A stretch of DNA of 64,000 bases from an uncultured Prevotella sp. (GCA_938028745.1 CALIZL010000036.1:33573-97572); one strand, 5' to 3'; shown: positions 8,619 through 17,766, counted from the stretch's first letter. Notes: a model not told the origin generated them from the sequence alone. Translations and numbers: made by a program.

Positions 8619-10514
8619 CTAGAATTTCTGTTCGTTTTGATAAACCTTTTCGATGTAATTAACGAAGGCCTGATTGCATAGTCGCATGCCTCCTGGGGTG
8701 GGGTAGTAGCCCGTAAAGTACCAGTCGCCCTTGTGTTGGGGTATGGCCTCGTGCAGTCCTTCGATAGATTGGAACACCAACTCGATGGGCGTCTTCACGC
8801 CTTGGGGGCGAAGCATCTGCACAATCTTGCGGTTAATCTCGTCTACCGTAACGGCCTTGTATATTTGTCGCACGCAGTTGTCCATCTCTTCCACGGGCTT
8901 TTTCAGCTCACGTCGACAGTTGTCGTAGGTTTGCTTGATAAGCGCGTGCATATTCTTTTCTTTGAGCAATTCGATGGCGGCTCGGAACACGCAGAACTCT
9001 TCCAAGCGCGGCATGTCGATGCCGTAATAGTCGGGATAGCGTATCTGTGGTGCGCTACTTACCACGATTATCTTCTTGGGATGCAGCCTGTCGAGAATGC
9101 GGAGGATGCTTTTTTGTAGCGTTGTTCCGCGCACGATGCTGTCGTCGATAATCACCAAGTTGTCTTTTCCTGCGCGAATACTCTCGTAAGTAACGTCGTA
9201 CACGTGCGAGGCCAAGTCGTTGCGCGAGTTTCCTTCGGCGATGAAGGTGCGTAGCTTGATGTCTTTCCACGCCACCTTGTCCAGCCTTACGGTGTTGCTA
9301 AGTATCTCTTCTAGTTCTTCGGCCGTGGGTGCATGGTCTAATGCCTGAATCTGAGCCACATGTTGTTGGCGCATGTAGCGTTTAAATCCTGCTACCAAGC
9401 CATAGAATGCCACCTCGGCCGTGTTGGGAATATACGACAGGACGGTGTTCTTCGTGTCGTAGTCGATGGCGCGAAGAATGGGATTTGTTAGCTGTTCGCC
9501 CAGTTTCTTGCGCTCCTTATATATGCTGGCGTCCGATCCGCGACTGAAATAAATCCTTTCGAACGAGCAAGAACTGTCGGCTTTCTGCTCCATGATGCGC
9601 TCGATGCGGCAGTCGCCGTCGCGTTTCACGATAAGGGCAGTGCCGGGTTCCAGCTCTTTCACGTCGTCGCACTCAATGGCGAAGGTGGTTTGCAGCACAG
9701 GTCTTTCGCTAGCTACAACGGCAACTTCGTCGTTCTTATAGTAGAAAGCGGGCCTAATGCCCCAAGGGTCGCGCATCGAAAACATCTCGCCGCTGCCCGT
9801 AACGCCGCATACAACGTAGCCTCCATCAAAGTGGGGCATGGTGGTTCGCAGCACGTTGGCCACGTTTACGTTGTCTTCGATGTATTGGGTAATGTCGGTG
9901 TCGGTCAGTCCTAGTGCTTGTGCCGCCACGAAGTTGCGTTCCACTTCGCGGTCTAGTCGGTGGCCCATCAGTTCAAGCATAATGTAGCTGTCGCTGTAAA
10001 TGCGTGGACATTGCCCTTGACGGGTTAGGTGTTCGAATATCTCGCCGATGTTGGTCATGTTGAAGTTACCGCACAGACTTAGGTTCTTGGCGCGCCAGTT
10101 GTTGCGGCGAAGAAAGGGATGCACATACGAAAGACCGCTCTTACCTGTGGTAGAATAGCGCAGGTGTCCCATGTACAGTTCGCCAGCGAAGGGCAATGAG
10201 CGTTCGGCGTAGCGTGCATCGGCAAGGTGTTCGGGCGTTTCTTTGGCGAATCCCTTTTGCACCGTCGAGAATATTTCGGTGATGGCATTGCTGCCTTCGG
10301 CACGTTCGCGGAACATGTACTCGTGTCCGGGAGTGGTTTTCAGCTTAACGCACGACATGCCCGCAGCCTCTTGTCCGCGGTTGTGCTGTTTCTCCATCAG
10401 CAGATAAAGCTTGTTAAGCCCATACATCCACGTGCCGTATTTTTGTTGATAATATTGTAGCGGTTTAAGCAACCTTATCATGGCCACACCGCATTCATGT
10501 TTTAATGGTTCCAT
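8619..10514 (-). CDS. purF: Amidophosphoribosyltransferase (long Bacteroidota form)
   Basis: A 631-residue enzyme for the first step of purine synthesis, transferring glutamine ammonia onto PRPP. The catalytic Cys lies in HECGVAMI, eight residues from the start, so a short N-terminal peptide should be removed. The PRPP-binding motif VIIDDSIVRGTT is clear in the C-terminal half. The frame is open upstream to 10577, but that part is codon-poor and contains a terminator-like hairpin, so the ATG at 10514 is preferred. The protein is longer than the approximately 500 residues of E. coli PurF, as is common in this phylum. Clustering with carAB joins the two nucleotide pathways. Confidence 0.93.
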   Translation of the reverse strand: MEPLKHECGVAMIRLLKPLQYYQQKYGTWMYGLNKLYLLMEKQHNRGQEAAGMSCVKLKTTPGHEYMFRERAEGSNAITEIFSTVQKGFAKETPEHLADARYAERSLPFAGELYMGHLRYSTTGKSGLSYVHPFLRRNNWRAKNLSLCGNFNMTNIGEIFEHLTRQGQCPRIYSDSYIMLELMGHRLDREVERNFVAAQALGLTDTDITQYIEDNVNVANVLRTTMPHFDGGYVVCGVTGSGEMFSMRDPWGIRPAFYYKNDEVAVVASERPVLQTTFAIECDDVKELEPGTALIVKRDGDCRIERIMEQKADSSCSFERIYFSRGSDASIYKERKKLGEQLTNPILRAIDYDTKNTVLSYIPNTAEVAFYGLVAGFKRYMRQQHVAQIQALDHAPTAEELEEILSNTVRLDKVAWKDIKLRTFIAEGNSRNDLASHVYDVTYESIRAGKDNLVIIDDSIVRGTTLQKSILRILDRLHPKKIIVVSSAPQIRYPDYYGIDMPRLEEFCVFRAAIELLKEKNMHALIKQTYDNCRRELKKPVEEMDNCVRQIYKAVTVDEINRKIVQMLRPQGVKTPIELVFQSIEGLHEAIPQHKGDWYFTGYYPTPGGMRLCNQAFVNYIEKVYQNEQKF

Positions 10515-10549
10515 CAAATCTTGTTCTTTTTGCCTAAGGTTTAAACAAG

Positions 10550-10579
10550 TTGAGGGATGTTGGCAAACATCCCTCAACG
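10550..10579. terminator. Perfect 13-bp hairpin between the wza-like gene and purF
   Basis: GTTGAGGGATGTT (10550-10562) pairs perfectly with AACATCCCTCAAC (10567-10579) around a four-base loop. It lies 11 bases past the stop of the export-protein gene and 35 bases before the purF start. It may terminate the former or attenuate purF. Confidence 0.7.
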
Positions 10580-10590
10580 GCTTATTGTTG

Positions 10591-11385
10591 TTATCTTACA
10601 AGGTTCACTATCAAAGAGCTGAGCGACAGCACGCTGCTTATCACCGAGAACCAGATGGTTGTAGAGGTGCTTGTCTTTGAGTTGGCGGCCTTCGCTTTGT
10701 TCGGTTCTACATATATAACGTCGTTTTGTTGCAGATAATAGTAGGGCGAGTTGATGAGGTTGGCGTCGCGCAAGTCAATGCGGTGAGCCTCTTTGCGCCC
10801 GTCGGGGTTTTCGCGTAGCAGCATCACGTTGTCACGACGTCCGTAGATAGACAAGTCGCCTGCCTGCGCCAGTGCCTCAACGATGCTCATCTTTTCGCTG
10901 GTAACGGGTATTACGGTGGGTTTGTTCACTTCGCCCAGCACCGTTACTTGGTAGCTAGCCATGCGAACCGTCACAATGGGGTTTTCGCTAGCGGCGAGAT
11001 AGCTCGATATTTTGCTCTTAATAAGGTCTTGGCATTGGTTCTTGTTCAGTCCTCCCACATGTACTTTACCAATTACGGGGAACTCGATGTCGCCGTTGTT
11101 GTCTACCAAGTAGTTTTGCAGATTAGAACCTTGTGCCAGCTGGCCTTTCGTGCCAACGCTGTTGCCCACCGTTAAGTTAAACGGCGCGGCTGCGGCGGGG
11201 TCGGTTGTAACCACCGTGATAGACAACTGGTCTTTGGGCATAATTTTGGCTTCGTAAAGGCCCGTAGACTGCTCTAAACTAATGTTATCAACGTTTTGGA
11301 AATACACAACATCTTTACTTCCACCACAACTCCCTAACAATAAAACGAATGTCAATAAGACAACTGAACTAAGAATTTTATTCAT
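10591..11385 (-). CDS. Polysaccharide export lipoprotein (Wza/SLBB family)
   Basis: A 264-residue lipoprotein with lipobox LLGSC (Cys20). After it come a polysaccharide biosynthesis/export domain (MPKDQLSITVVT onward), an SLBB-like repeat (YQVTVLGEVNKPTVIPV) and a C-terminal hydrophobic helix (about residues 240-262). Family members form the outer-membrane channel for capsule or exopolysaccharide. No glycosyltransferase or Wzc-like kinase gene is adjacent, so it is a solitary copy. A strong promoter lies just upstream (11416-11446), giving a leader of roughly 25 bases. Confidence 0.88.
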   Translation of the reverse strand: MNKILSSVVLLTFVLLLGSCGGSKDVVYFQNVDNISLEQSTGLYEAKIMPKDQLSITVVTTDPAAAAPFNLTVGNSVGTKGQLAQGSNLQNYLVDNNGDIEFPVIGKVHVGGLNKNQCQDLIKSKISSYLAASENPIVTVRMASYQVTVLGEVNKPTVIPVTSEKMSIVEALAQAGDLSIYGRRDNVMLLRENPDGRKEAHRIDLRDANLINSPYYYLQQNDVIYVEPNKAKAANSKTSTSTTIWFSVISSVLSLSSLIVNLVR

Positions 11386-11415
11386 ACCAATAATACAATC
11401 AATTTATTATGTTTG

Positions 11416-11446
11416 CAAATTTACGTTGTTTTTTCTGATTTCGCAA
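11416..11446 (-). promoter_or_regulatory. Promoter of the wza-like gene (TTG-N20-TAAATTTG)
   Basis: On the minus strand TTG (11446-11444) is followed after 20 bases by TAAATTTG (11423-11416), 30 bases before the start codon. Confidence 0.75.
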
Positions 11447-11719
11447 GTCTTTAACCTATTATTAACGCCAGTTCGAGGTGTTGTGTTGCGCTTTTCGTCT
11501 ACCAAGCACTACTTATAGACAAAACGAATAGTATTTTAGAGTTATCGAACTGTCGTTTTAATGCTCCTTTTCTTTTAACAAACTGAGGTCGAAGACGTAG
11601 GAAACTGGTGTCTACATTGGCTCTCTATGCTTGTGTAATATGGTTTTTTATGCAATCGGTTGCCTTAAAAAAATACCACTTTTCGCATGTTTTATAGCAT
11701 AGTGTTGAAAGTGTTTGCG

Positions 11720-11727
11720 TATCTTTG
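11720..11727 (+). promoter_or_regulatory. -7 element of a probable non-coding transcript
   Basis: TATCTTTG on the plus strand with no gene start for almost 700 bases. It would begin a transcript at about 11735. The -33 region is not well conserved. Confidence 0.5.
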
Positions 11728-11734
11728 CAGCCGA

Positions 11735-12101
11735 AAAGAGAGAGACAGAGTTAGATAAGGTACAGTATAGCATTGGGTTTTAAAGCCCATTTGCACCCAC
11801 AATACCATAGGTATTAGATTGGCAATAAAAAGATTTATTCAAGGATTAGTTACATGGTAAGACGTTGGATATCGGTTGTTCGATAATAGCATACAAGCTT
11901 TTCAGTACATATCGGACGCACAACGTCACTTCGTCAAGACCGTAGAGAGGGTTAGAGTTAGGCCATTTACATTTGGGAATGGAGAGTTGGGAATAGCTTT
12001 CAAGTTTCCGCCTATTACCGCGTGATACGGATATTGAACGAAGAAATTTTTTATGTTAGTAGAGAGAACCCGGCTGCATGTGCATGTGGCCGGGCTTTTT
12101 T
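11735..12101 (+). ncRNA. Candidate structured non-coding RNA, about 365 nt
   Basis: The segment begins after a TATCTTTG promoter element and ends in a strong intrinsic terminator. It contains local hairpins: AATACC/GGTATT near 11805, GACGTTG/CAACGTC spanning about 11860-11930, and CCATT/AATGG near 11965. The only start-stop pair with a plausible ribosome site is a 10-codon frame at 11854-11886 (MVRRWISVVR) preceded by AAGGA. I cannot assign it to tmRNA, RNase P, SRP or 6S RNA; none of the diagnostic sequences I know is present. The rest of the gap 11386-12405 holds only promoters. Confidence 0.5.
12068..12101 (+). terminator. Intrinsic terminator of the candidate ncRNA
   Basis: CCCGGC and GCCGGG (12069-12094) enclose a self-complementary loop TGCATGTGCATG and are followed by six T residues. 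Confidence 0.85.
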
Positions 12102-12159
12102 ATGCGCCTGTTTTTGGGCCGAACGAAATACAATTGGTAAAAAAAGAAGGCCGCAGAAG

Positions 12160-12188
12160 TTGTGTAAACGCATTTTTAGTTACCTTTG
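12160..12188 (+). promoter_or_regulatory. Promoter TTG-N18-TACCTTTG
   Basis: TTG at 12160-12162 and TACCTTTG at 12181-12188. It probably drives the phosphodiesterase gene at 12406, leaving a leader of about 210 bases. Confidence 0.6.
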
Positions 12189-12405
12189 TATGCAGCTCGC
12201 CAAGGTTGCCTACATCATGACATGGCGTATGCTTGGGGCATGGATTGCCGCCCTGTGGCTTTAAAACTAAGGCAAGAGGGTTGCTTGTTTACCTGCAATG
12301 GGGGTAGCGAACCCTTTAATCGACTTCTTGAAACAAACATGGTCGCGGCTTGTTGGCTGATGATGCTACGAACCGAAACCGCCAAATAACTTTAATACAC
12401 AGAGA

Positions 12406-12951
12406 ATGAAGTATTTATTGATTTCAGACATACATGGCTGTTTGCCTGCTTTGGAGCGCGCATTGCACTTTTATAAGGAGCAACAGTGCGACATGCTCTG
12501 CATCTTGGGCGACATTATTAACTATGGCCCACGCAATCAGTTGCCGGAAGGACTTAACCCCAAGGGTATTGTGGAGCAACTTAACGCGATGGCCGATGAT
12601 ATTGTGGCCATTCGCGGCAACTGCGATTCGGAGGTAGACCAGATGCTGCTAAACTTCCCCATCATGGCAGATTACCTGCTAATTGTTGATGGCAACAAGC
12701 GATTAATGCTTACCCACGGACATGTTTATAATAAGGAGAAACGACCGTTGGGCAAGTGCGATGCCCTATTTTATGGACATACGCACCTTTGGGAACTAAC
12801 GCGCACATCCCAAGGCGTGGTGTGCAACCTTGGTTCGATAACCTTTCCCAAAGGCGGAAACCCGCCAACGTTCGCCACTTACGAGGATGGTGTGATAAGT
12901 GTTTATCGAACCGACGGCTCGCTTTTGCAGACAATGAACCTCAACGAGTAG
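12406..12951 (+). CDS. yfcE: YfcE-family metallophosphoesterase
   Basis: A 181-residue cytoplasmic phosphodiesterase of the calcineurin-like superfamily. All metal-site motifs are present: SDIHG (Asp8, His10), LGDIINYGP, RGNCDSE, LTHGH and YGHTH. E. coli YfcE hydrolyses phosphodiester bonds of small substrates in vitro; the natural substrate is uncertain. Length matches YfcE closely. It is preceded by a 300-base gap with a promoter and followed after 93 bases by a DUF6155 gene on the same strand. Confidence 0.9.
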   Translation: MKYLLISDIHGCLPALERALHFYKEQQCDMLCILGDIINYGPRNQLPEGLNPKGIVEQLNAMADDIVAIRGNCDSEVDQMLLNFPIMADYLLIVDGNKRLMLTHGHVYNKEKRPLGKCDALFYGHTHLWELTRTSQGVVCNLGSITFPKGGNPPTFATYEDGVISVYRTDGSLLQTMNLNE

Positions 12952-13044
12952 GGCCGTGGTTCGTAGTAGGCGGGCGGTAACAGGCAAACAAATGTGTAAG
13001 CATACGAGAAGAGTAAACCCAACAGCAACAAAAACAAGTGTTTC

Positions 13045-13551
13045 ATGTCGAAAGCAAAGCTGAAAAAGCATCTATTGGCATTGTCCAAGGAAGAGATTAT
13101 AAGCGTTGTGCTAGATTTGTATGATGCACGTACTGAGGCGAAAGCGTATTTTGAGTTTTATCTTACGCCGGATTGCACTGCCGAATTAGAGAAACTTAGG
13201 ATGCGTATTGTACACGAATTTTTTCCTGTTCGTGGCTTATCAGAGAATCCTTCGTTTGCTAAATGCAAAAAGATTGTTACAGATTTCGCCAAAATGCAGG
13301 CCTCTCCCGACTGTGTGGCCGACCTTATGCTGACTGTGACTGAGCAGGGAAACAACTGGGCAATGACGTACGGCTATTGCGAAGGGGCATATGAAACGGC
13401 TTTGGCAAATAGTTTTGCAAGGGCAATGGACTTTATTTTCCGCAATGGCTTGCTGCTGTATTTCTACGAACGGATAGAAAGGATGCTCGCTAGTGCCGCA
13501 AACGGGTGGGGAGGCGACTGCTTGCGCGAAATCTATAGGCAATATAGATAG
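13045..13551 (+). CDS. DUF6155 family protein
   Basis: A 168-residue helical protein beginning MSKAKLKKHLLALSKEEI followed by VVLDLYDARTEAKAYFEFYL, a pattern I recognise from DUF6155 proteins of Bacteroidota. No signal peptide or membrane helix, so cytoplasmic. No catalytic motif is visible and no function is known to me. Confidence 0.75.
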   Translation: MSKAKLKKHLLALSKEEIISVVLDLYDARTEAKAYFEFYLTPDCTAELEKLRMRIVHEFFPVRGLSENPSFAKCKKIVTDFAKMQASPDCVADLMLTVTEQGNNWAMTYGYCEGAYETALANSFARAMDFIFRNGLLLYFYERIERMLASAANGWGGDCLREIYRQYR

Positions 13552-13559
13552 CGTGTTTT

Positions 13560-13840
13560 CAGTTGACAAGTAGACAAGTGGACGGGTTAGCAGGAAGATA
13601 GGTAACTTTCATCATTAGGAGTTAAGGAGTTATGGAGTTAAGGAATTAAGCCAAATGCCTTGTTGGCGTTAGCCATTTTTTCACCTTTTCATCTTTAGGA
13701 GTTAAGGAGTTAAGCCAAATGCCTTGTTGGCGCAGCCATCTTTTCACCTTTTCACCTTTTCACCCTTTCACCTTTAAAAGGCGTAGCCATTTTTTCACCT
13801 TTTCACCCTTTCACTTTTTCACCTTTAAAAAACTCCTTTT
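13560..13840. repeat. Composite low-complexity repeat block
   Basis: Contains GGAGTTAA repeats, then a GCCAAATGCCTTGTTGGCG hairpin motif (GCCAA/TTGGC), then TTTTCACC repeats, then the motif and repeats again. The same module chain occurs at 63.7-64.0 kb, and the TTTTCACC repeats appear in reverse complement at 1-95 and near 50.7 kb. Confidence 0.85.
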
Positions 13841-13841
13841 C

Positions 13842-14645
13842 ATGTCGATAGAACGAATTACATCGCTCACTCACCCAGGCGTTGAAGTGTTTAGCGCACT
13901 AACCGAAACGCAATTGCGCAATAGACTTCAACCTGATAAGGGTGTGTTCATTGCCGAAAGTCCTAAGGTTATACGTGTGGCACTTGATGCAGGTTACGAA
14001 CCACTGTCGATGCTGTGCGAAGAACGACATATTGTAGGCGATGCCGCAGACATCATATTGCGCTGTGGCGACATACCTGTATACACGGGCGAACGCACGT
14101 TGTTGGCCCAACTAACTGGTTATACGCTAACGCGCGGCGTGTTGTGTGCCATGCGCCGAAAGCCAACGCGCAGTGTGGCCGAAGTGTGCGCTGATGCCAC
14201 GCGTGTATGCGTGATCGACGGCGTTACCGACACAACCAACATCGGGGCCATATTCCGTTCGGCTGCGGCATTGGGTATTAATGCCGTTGTTTTGGCTAAG
14301 AACGCGTGCGACCCGCTTAATCGCCGTGCCGTGCGCGTGTCTATGGGTTCGGTGTTTCTTGTGCCCTGGACGTGGTCTGAACAACCTTTGGCCGAACTTT
14401 CTGCCTTAGGATTCCGTACGGCAGCAATGGCTTTAACTCATAATTCCATTTCGTTAGACGATGCCAAGCTGAAAGCCGAGCCGCGTTTGGCCATTGTTAT
14501 GGGTACGGAAGGCGACGGATTGCCACGCAGCGTGATTGCGCAAGCCGATTATGTGGTGCGTATCCCTATGGCGCATGGCGTCGACTCGCTCAACGTTGCA
14601 GCAGCATCGGCCGTGGCCTTTTGGGAATTGCGGGTTGACAAGTAA
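13842..14645 (+). CDS. SpoU/TrmH-family RNA 2'-O-methyltransferase
   Basis: A 267-residue SPOUT methyltransferase. The N-terminal substrate-binding part (about 1-100) is followed by the knotted SAM domain with the family motifs DTTNIGAIFRSAAALG, AIVMGTEGDGLPRS and IPMAHGVDSLNVAAASAV. It should methylate a ribose in rRNA or tRNA; the exact target cannot be told from sequence. The frame extends upstream to 13719, but that part is a translation of the TTTTCACC repeats, so the ATG at 13842 is the real start. Confidence 0.9.
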   Translation: MSIERITSLTHPGVEVFSALTETQLRNRLQPDKGVFIAESPKVIRVALDAGYEPLSMLCEERHIVGDAADIILRCGDIPVYTGERTLLAQLTGYTLTRGVLCAMRRKPTRSVAEVCADATRVCVIDGVTDTTNIGAIFRSAAALGINAVVLAKNACDPLNRRAVRVSMGSVFLVPWTWSEQPLAELSALGFRTAAMALTHNSISLDDAKLKAEPRLAIVMGTEGDGLPRSVIAQADYVVRIPMAHGVDSLNVAAASAVAFWELRVDK

Positions 14646-14681
14646 GCAACTTGAATCAAGTAAACAAATAGACGAAAAAAC

Positions 14682-14742
14682 AGTTGACGAATTAACAGGG
14701 CAGCAAATAAACAAAAGGCTGCGCCCTGTTAATTCGTCAACT
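14682..14742. terminator. Long bidirectional terminator hairpin
   Basis: A near-perfect 23-bp stem (14682-14704 with 14718-14742, one bulged base) around a short A-rich loop separates the convergent methyltransferase and hexosaminidase genes. The arm contains GTTGAC units like those of the nearby repeat family. Confidence 0.85.
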
Positions 14743-14765
14743 AGTTGTGTAAAAGCGTATTTTTT

Positions 14766-17096
14766 CTATTCAATCGTCACTTCATCCACGAACAACCAGC
14801 CTGGTTTGCCCGTGTGGGGATGCCATGCAGGCATGCTCTTTTCGGATAGCATCTTGATGCGCACATAGCGAGCTTCCTTCGCCATAGGCAAAAGCACGTT
14901 TTCGGTGTCGATATAGTCGGGCTTGTTTGCAGGCATCGGGTCGGCCGGTAGGTCGTAAATGTCCTCGAAGTTCTTGCCGTCTGTACTCACCCAAACGTAT
15001 AGTCCGCGGTGAGGCATAATCCATTGCGCCGGACTAATCAACGTACGAACACTGATAAGGCGAATGGGTTTCACCTCGCCAAGGTTCAGTGTGAGGTCTA
15101 AATCCTTGCCAACGTAGCCCACCCAGCGACCAGAATTGAAGATAACACTACCTTGTAGGCCATTAGTAAGTTCGCGTGGCGATAGGCCAGGGTACTTGGC
15201 ATCTGGCTCAACGTTGTATTTTACCTCGGCCATCGTGGCCTTACTGATGAGCAAATCTTCCGAGTTCTCGTTGCTCGTGAAGGTGGGATAAACGGCGATG
15301 GCGCGCAACTTGCACGACTTTTGCACGGCAATTGGCTGCGTATAGCGAAGCGATTTGGCCGTGGGTACCGTTCCGTCGAGGGTGTAATAGATGGTTGCGC
15401 CCTTGCGTGCGGTGAGTGTTGCGATAAGGCTACCAGGCTTTTGGGCCGGTGTCACCGCGATATTAACGTTGAAAAGATGTCGGCCGTAGCGGTATTTGTT
15501 CAAGTTATAGATGTTCAGCAGTTGCGGCATGCGGTTGGCAAAGTCGTCGAAGTTCTTCTTTTCGGGCTTTGTCCATTGCACCTCGCTTGCAGCGGCCAGT
15601 CGTGGCAGTGCCATATACTGCACGTGGGGGAAGTTATCCATGTGCTCGGTCCAGAGGTTTGCCTGCACGCCGATGATGTGTTTGGCCTCTTCGGTAGTGA
15701 GTTTGGGCGACACGGGGTTGAAATCGTAGGTTCTTTCGATGGGTATGAAACCGTTGAAAGCTAGCGGTTCGTGTTCGCGAGCGTTGGTTTGGTAATAGTC
15801 TAGATAGAGATGCGACACAGGGCACATAATGGCATCGTGGCCCAAGCGTGCAGCCTCGATGCCGCCTTCCATGCCGCGCCACGACAGCACCGTGGCATTG
15901 GGAGCTATTCCGCCTTCCAAAATCTCGTCCCAGCCACCAACCTTGCGACCGCGAGCGGTGATAAAGTTGGCAATGTCGCTCATAAAGTAACTTTGCAAAC
16001 GCTCTTCGGCCGTGTGCTTGCCGTCGGCTGCCAAGTCTTTCTCCTTGATGAGTGCCTGGCAACGCGGACATTTGGCCCAGCTAACCTTCGGACATTCGTC
16101 GCCGCCGATGTACACATACTCGGCAGGGAAGATGTTCATCACCTCCGAAAGCACGTCTTTGGCAAACTGCAAAGTGCGTTCGTTGCCTGCGCACAGCACC
16201 TCTTCGGCAATGCCCCACGTGGTGCGAACCTTGTAAGGGCCGCCAGTACAGCCCAATTCCGGGTAAGCTGCCAGTGCTGCAACCATGTGTCCGGGCATGT
16301 CTATTTCGGGAATAACCATGATATGGCGGTCGGCTGCGTACTTAACAATGGCTTTTGCCTGTTCTTGGGTATAGAAACCGCCGTGCGGTTTGCCGTCGAA
16401 CTTGCTTGCATCGTGGCCAACCATCGTTTCGGGACGCATAGACGAAACCTCGGTTAGTCGGGGATACTTCTTTATTTCGATGCGCCAACCTTGGTCGTCG
16501 GTAAGGTGCATGTGAAAGCGGTTGATGTTGTGCAGGGCCAATATGTCGATAAACGTCTTCACGTCTTCGAACGAGAAGAAGTGGCGAGCCACGTCGAGCA
16601 TCGCGCCGCGATAGCCAAAGCGGGGTTGGTCGGCAATGGTTACGCTTGGGAAACTAAGCCTTTGCGCTCCCATTTGCGGTATAGCCTTGCGCAAAGTCTG
16701 TATGCCGTAGAACGTTCCTGCGGCCGATGCACCGTTGATGGTAATACGGTCTTTGGTTACTTCTAGGCGATAGGCCTCCTTGTTGTTGTTTTTCAGTGTG
16801 GCCGAAAGCACAATGAGGTTGCGCCCTTGTGCTGCGGTGGTTAGGGCAGGGCGCACTTTGGTGGCAGCAAAGAGATATTGCGCCAGCAGTTCGGCATCCT
16901 TTTGCAGGGCTGCATTGCCTTTGGGGTAGGCGATACGCGTCTGGGCGTTGAGCGAAAAGGCACCAGCCGATGTGTTGGTTATTTCTTGTGGAAGTGGCAC
17001 AACGCGATAGTTGGCCTTTGTTGTTGGGGTTTGCGCCTGGGCAACGGTGGCTGTAAGCAGACCTAATGCGCCGAGGATAAATTGTTTAAAGTACAT
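14766..17096 (-). CDS. GH20 beta-N-acetylhexosaminidase
   Basis: A 776-residue secreted enzyme with a signal peptide ending near AQAQ (residue 22). It has a GH20b N-terminal domain (about 30-155) and a catalytic barrel with HMHLTDDQGWRIEIK and the catalytic Asp333-Glu334 pair in YIGGDECPK. A chitobiase-type C-terminal segment (ATIYYTLDGTVPTAKS) and a discoidin-like domain (about 630-776) follow. It removes terminal GlcNAc or GalNAc from glycans, such as mucin or host N-glycans, in the periplasm or at the surface. It is convergent with the methyltransferase gene. No SusC/SusD pair is adjacent, so it is not part of an obvious polysaccharide utilisation locus. Confidence 0.95.
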   Translation of the reverse strand: MYFKQFILGALGLLTATVAQAQTPTTKANYRVVPLPQEITNTSAGAFSLNAQTRIAYPKGNAALQKDAELLAQYLFAATKVRPALTTAAQGRNLIVLSATLKNNNKEAYRLEVTKDRITINGASAAGTFYGIQTLRKAIPQMGAQRLSFPSVTIADQPRFGYRGAMLDVARHFFSFEDVKTFIDILALHNINRFHMHLTDDQGWRIEIKKYPRLTEVSSMRPETMVGHDASKFDGKPHGGFYTQEQAKAIVKYAADRHIMVIPEIDMPGHMVAALAAYPELGCTGGPYKVRTTWGIAEEVLCAGNERTLQFAKDVLSEVMNIFPAEYVYIGGDECPKVSWAKCPRCQALIKEKDLAADGKHTAEERLQSYFMSDIANFITARGRKVGGWDEILEGGIAPNATVLSWRGMEGGIEAARLGHDAIMCPVSHLYLDYYQTNAREHEPLAFNGFIPIERTYDFNPVSPKLTTEEAKHIIGVQANLWTEHMDNFPHVQYMALPRLAAASEVQWTKPEKKNFDDFANRMPQLLNIYNLNKYRYGRHLFNVNIAVTPAQKPGSLIATLTARKGATIYYTLDGTVPTAKSLRYTQPIAVQKSCKLRAIAVYPTFTSNENSEDLLISKATMAEVKYNVEPDAKYPGLSPRELTNGLQGSVIFNSGRWVGYVGKDLDLTLNLGEVKPIRLISVRTLISPAQWIMPHRGLYVWVSTDGKNFEDIYDLPADPMPANKPDYIDTENVLLPMAKEARYVRIKMLSEKSMPAWHPHTGKPGWLFVDEVTIE

Positions 17097-17227
17097 TTTT
17101 CTTATTATATTAACAGGTTTGTTTATCGTTTTATGGGTGTGTGCGATGGTTGTTGTGGCTGCCAGCTGTGGGCTGAATGCGCTTTAATGGGGGGCAAGGC
17201 GGGCTGTTGGAGGGGGTGGGGGGAGTG

Positions 17228-17707
17228 TCAGTACGTTTTAAGGATACGTTCGTTCATCTCGCGTTCTTTCTTCGAAGGCCGCCTTGTGCGCTTGTCGAAC
17301 ATCCTAAAAAAGTCGAACCCAAATCCGCCTGGCGCCATACTTGCCCCTATTCTCGCACTTTGTCTAGCGGCCTCTTGCACGTCGAACCCCGGCTTTGGTG
17401 CCTTTCCGTATATCACCACCTCGTTAAGCATGGTGGGAAGTAGCAGCACCGTGTCGGTTAATTCCTCCTTATTCATCTTTCGGCGCATATATCCATAAGA
17501 CACAAACGTGAGCGATTTGAACGTGGCAGGCAAGATGCACGTTCCCGTATAGTCGGTTTCGGTGGTGGCATTGGTGTTGGTTTTCACTTGCACCCCCTTC
17601 AAGGGGCGGTGTGTTTCCATGTCGGCCACCACGCATCGGGTTTGTGCCCAGGCAGTGTTCGCCCATGTTATGGCCATCCAACATAATGCAGTTGCACATC
17701 TTTTCAT
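17228..17707 (-). CDS. Secreted protein with carboxypeptidase-like regulatory domain
   Basis: A 159-residue protein with a signal peptide (cleavage near AWAQ). One carboxypeptidase-D-like regulatory beta-sandwich follows: CVVADMETHRPLKGVQVK, then the turn TDYTGTC and LTFVSYGY. The C-terminal third (MLNEVVIYGK then an FGFDFFRMFDKR segment) resembles the linker seen before TonB-dependent receptor plugs, but no receptor follows. It is either a stand-alone small envelope protein or the front part of an ancient receptor. Confidence 0.7.
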   Translation of the reverse strand: MKRCATALCWMAITWANTAWAQTRCVVADMETHRPLKGVQVKTNTNATTETDYTGTCILPATFKSLTFVSYGYMRRKMNKEELTDTVLLLPTMLNEVVIYGKAPKPGFDVQEAARQSARIGASMAPGGFGFDFFRMFDKRTRRPSKKEREMNERILKTY

Positions 17708-17766
17708 CTCTCAACATTGTTTCTTCCGAATGCTTTTTGATGCACCGAATAGCTGTTTTTGAACCA

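Noticed and set aside
11735..12101. tmRNA, RNase P RNA or 6S RNA
   Set aside because: No tag-peptide frame, no tRNA-like ends, no conserved RNase P core, and no long closed rod as in 6S.
12022..12389. Two overlapping frames before the yfcE gene
   Set aside because: They run through the terminator and promoter and have no family resemblance.
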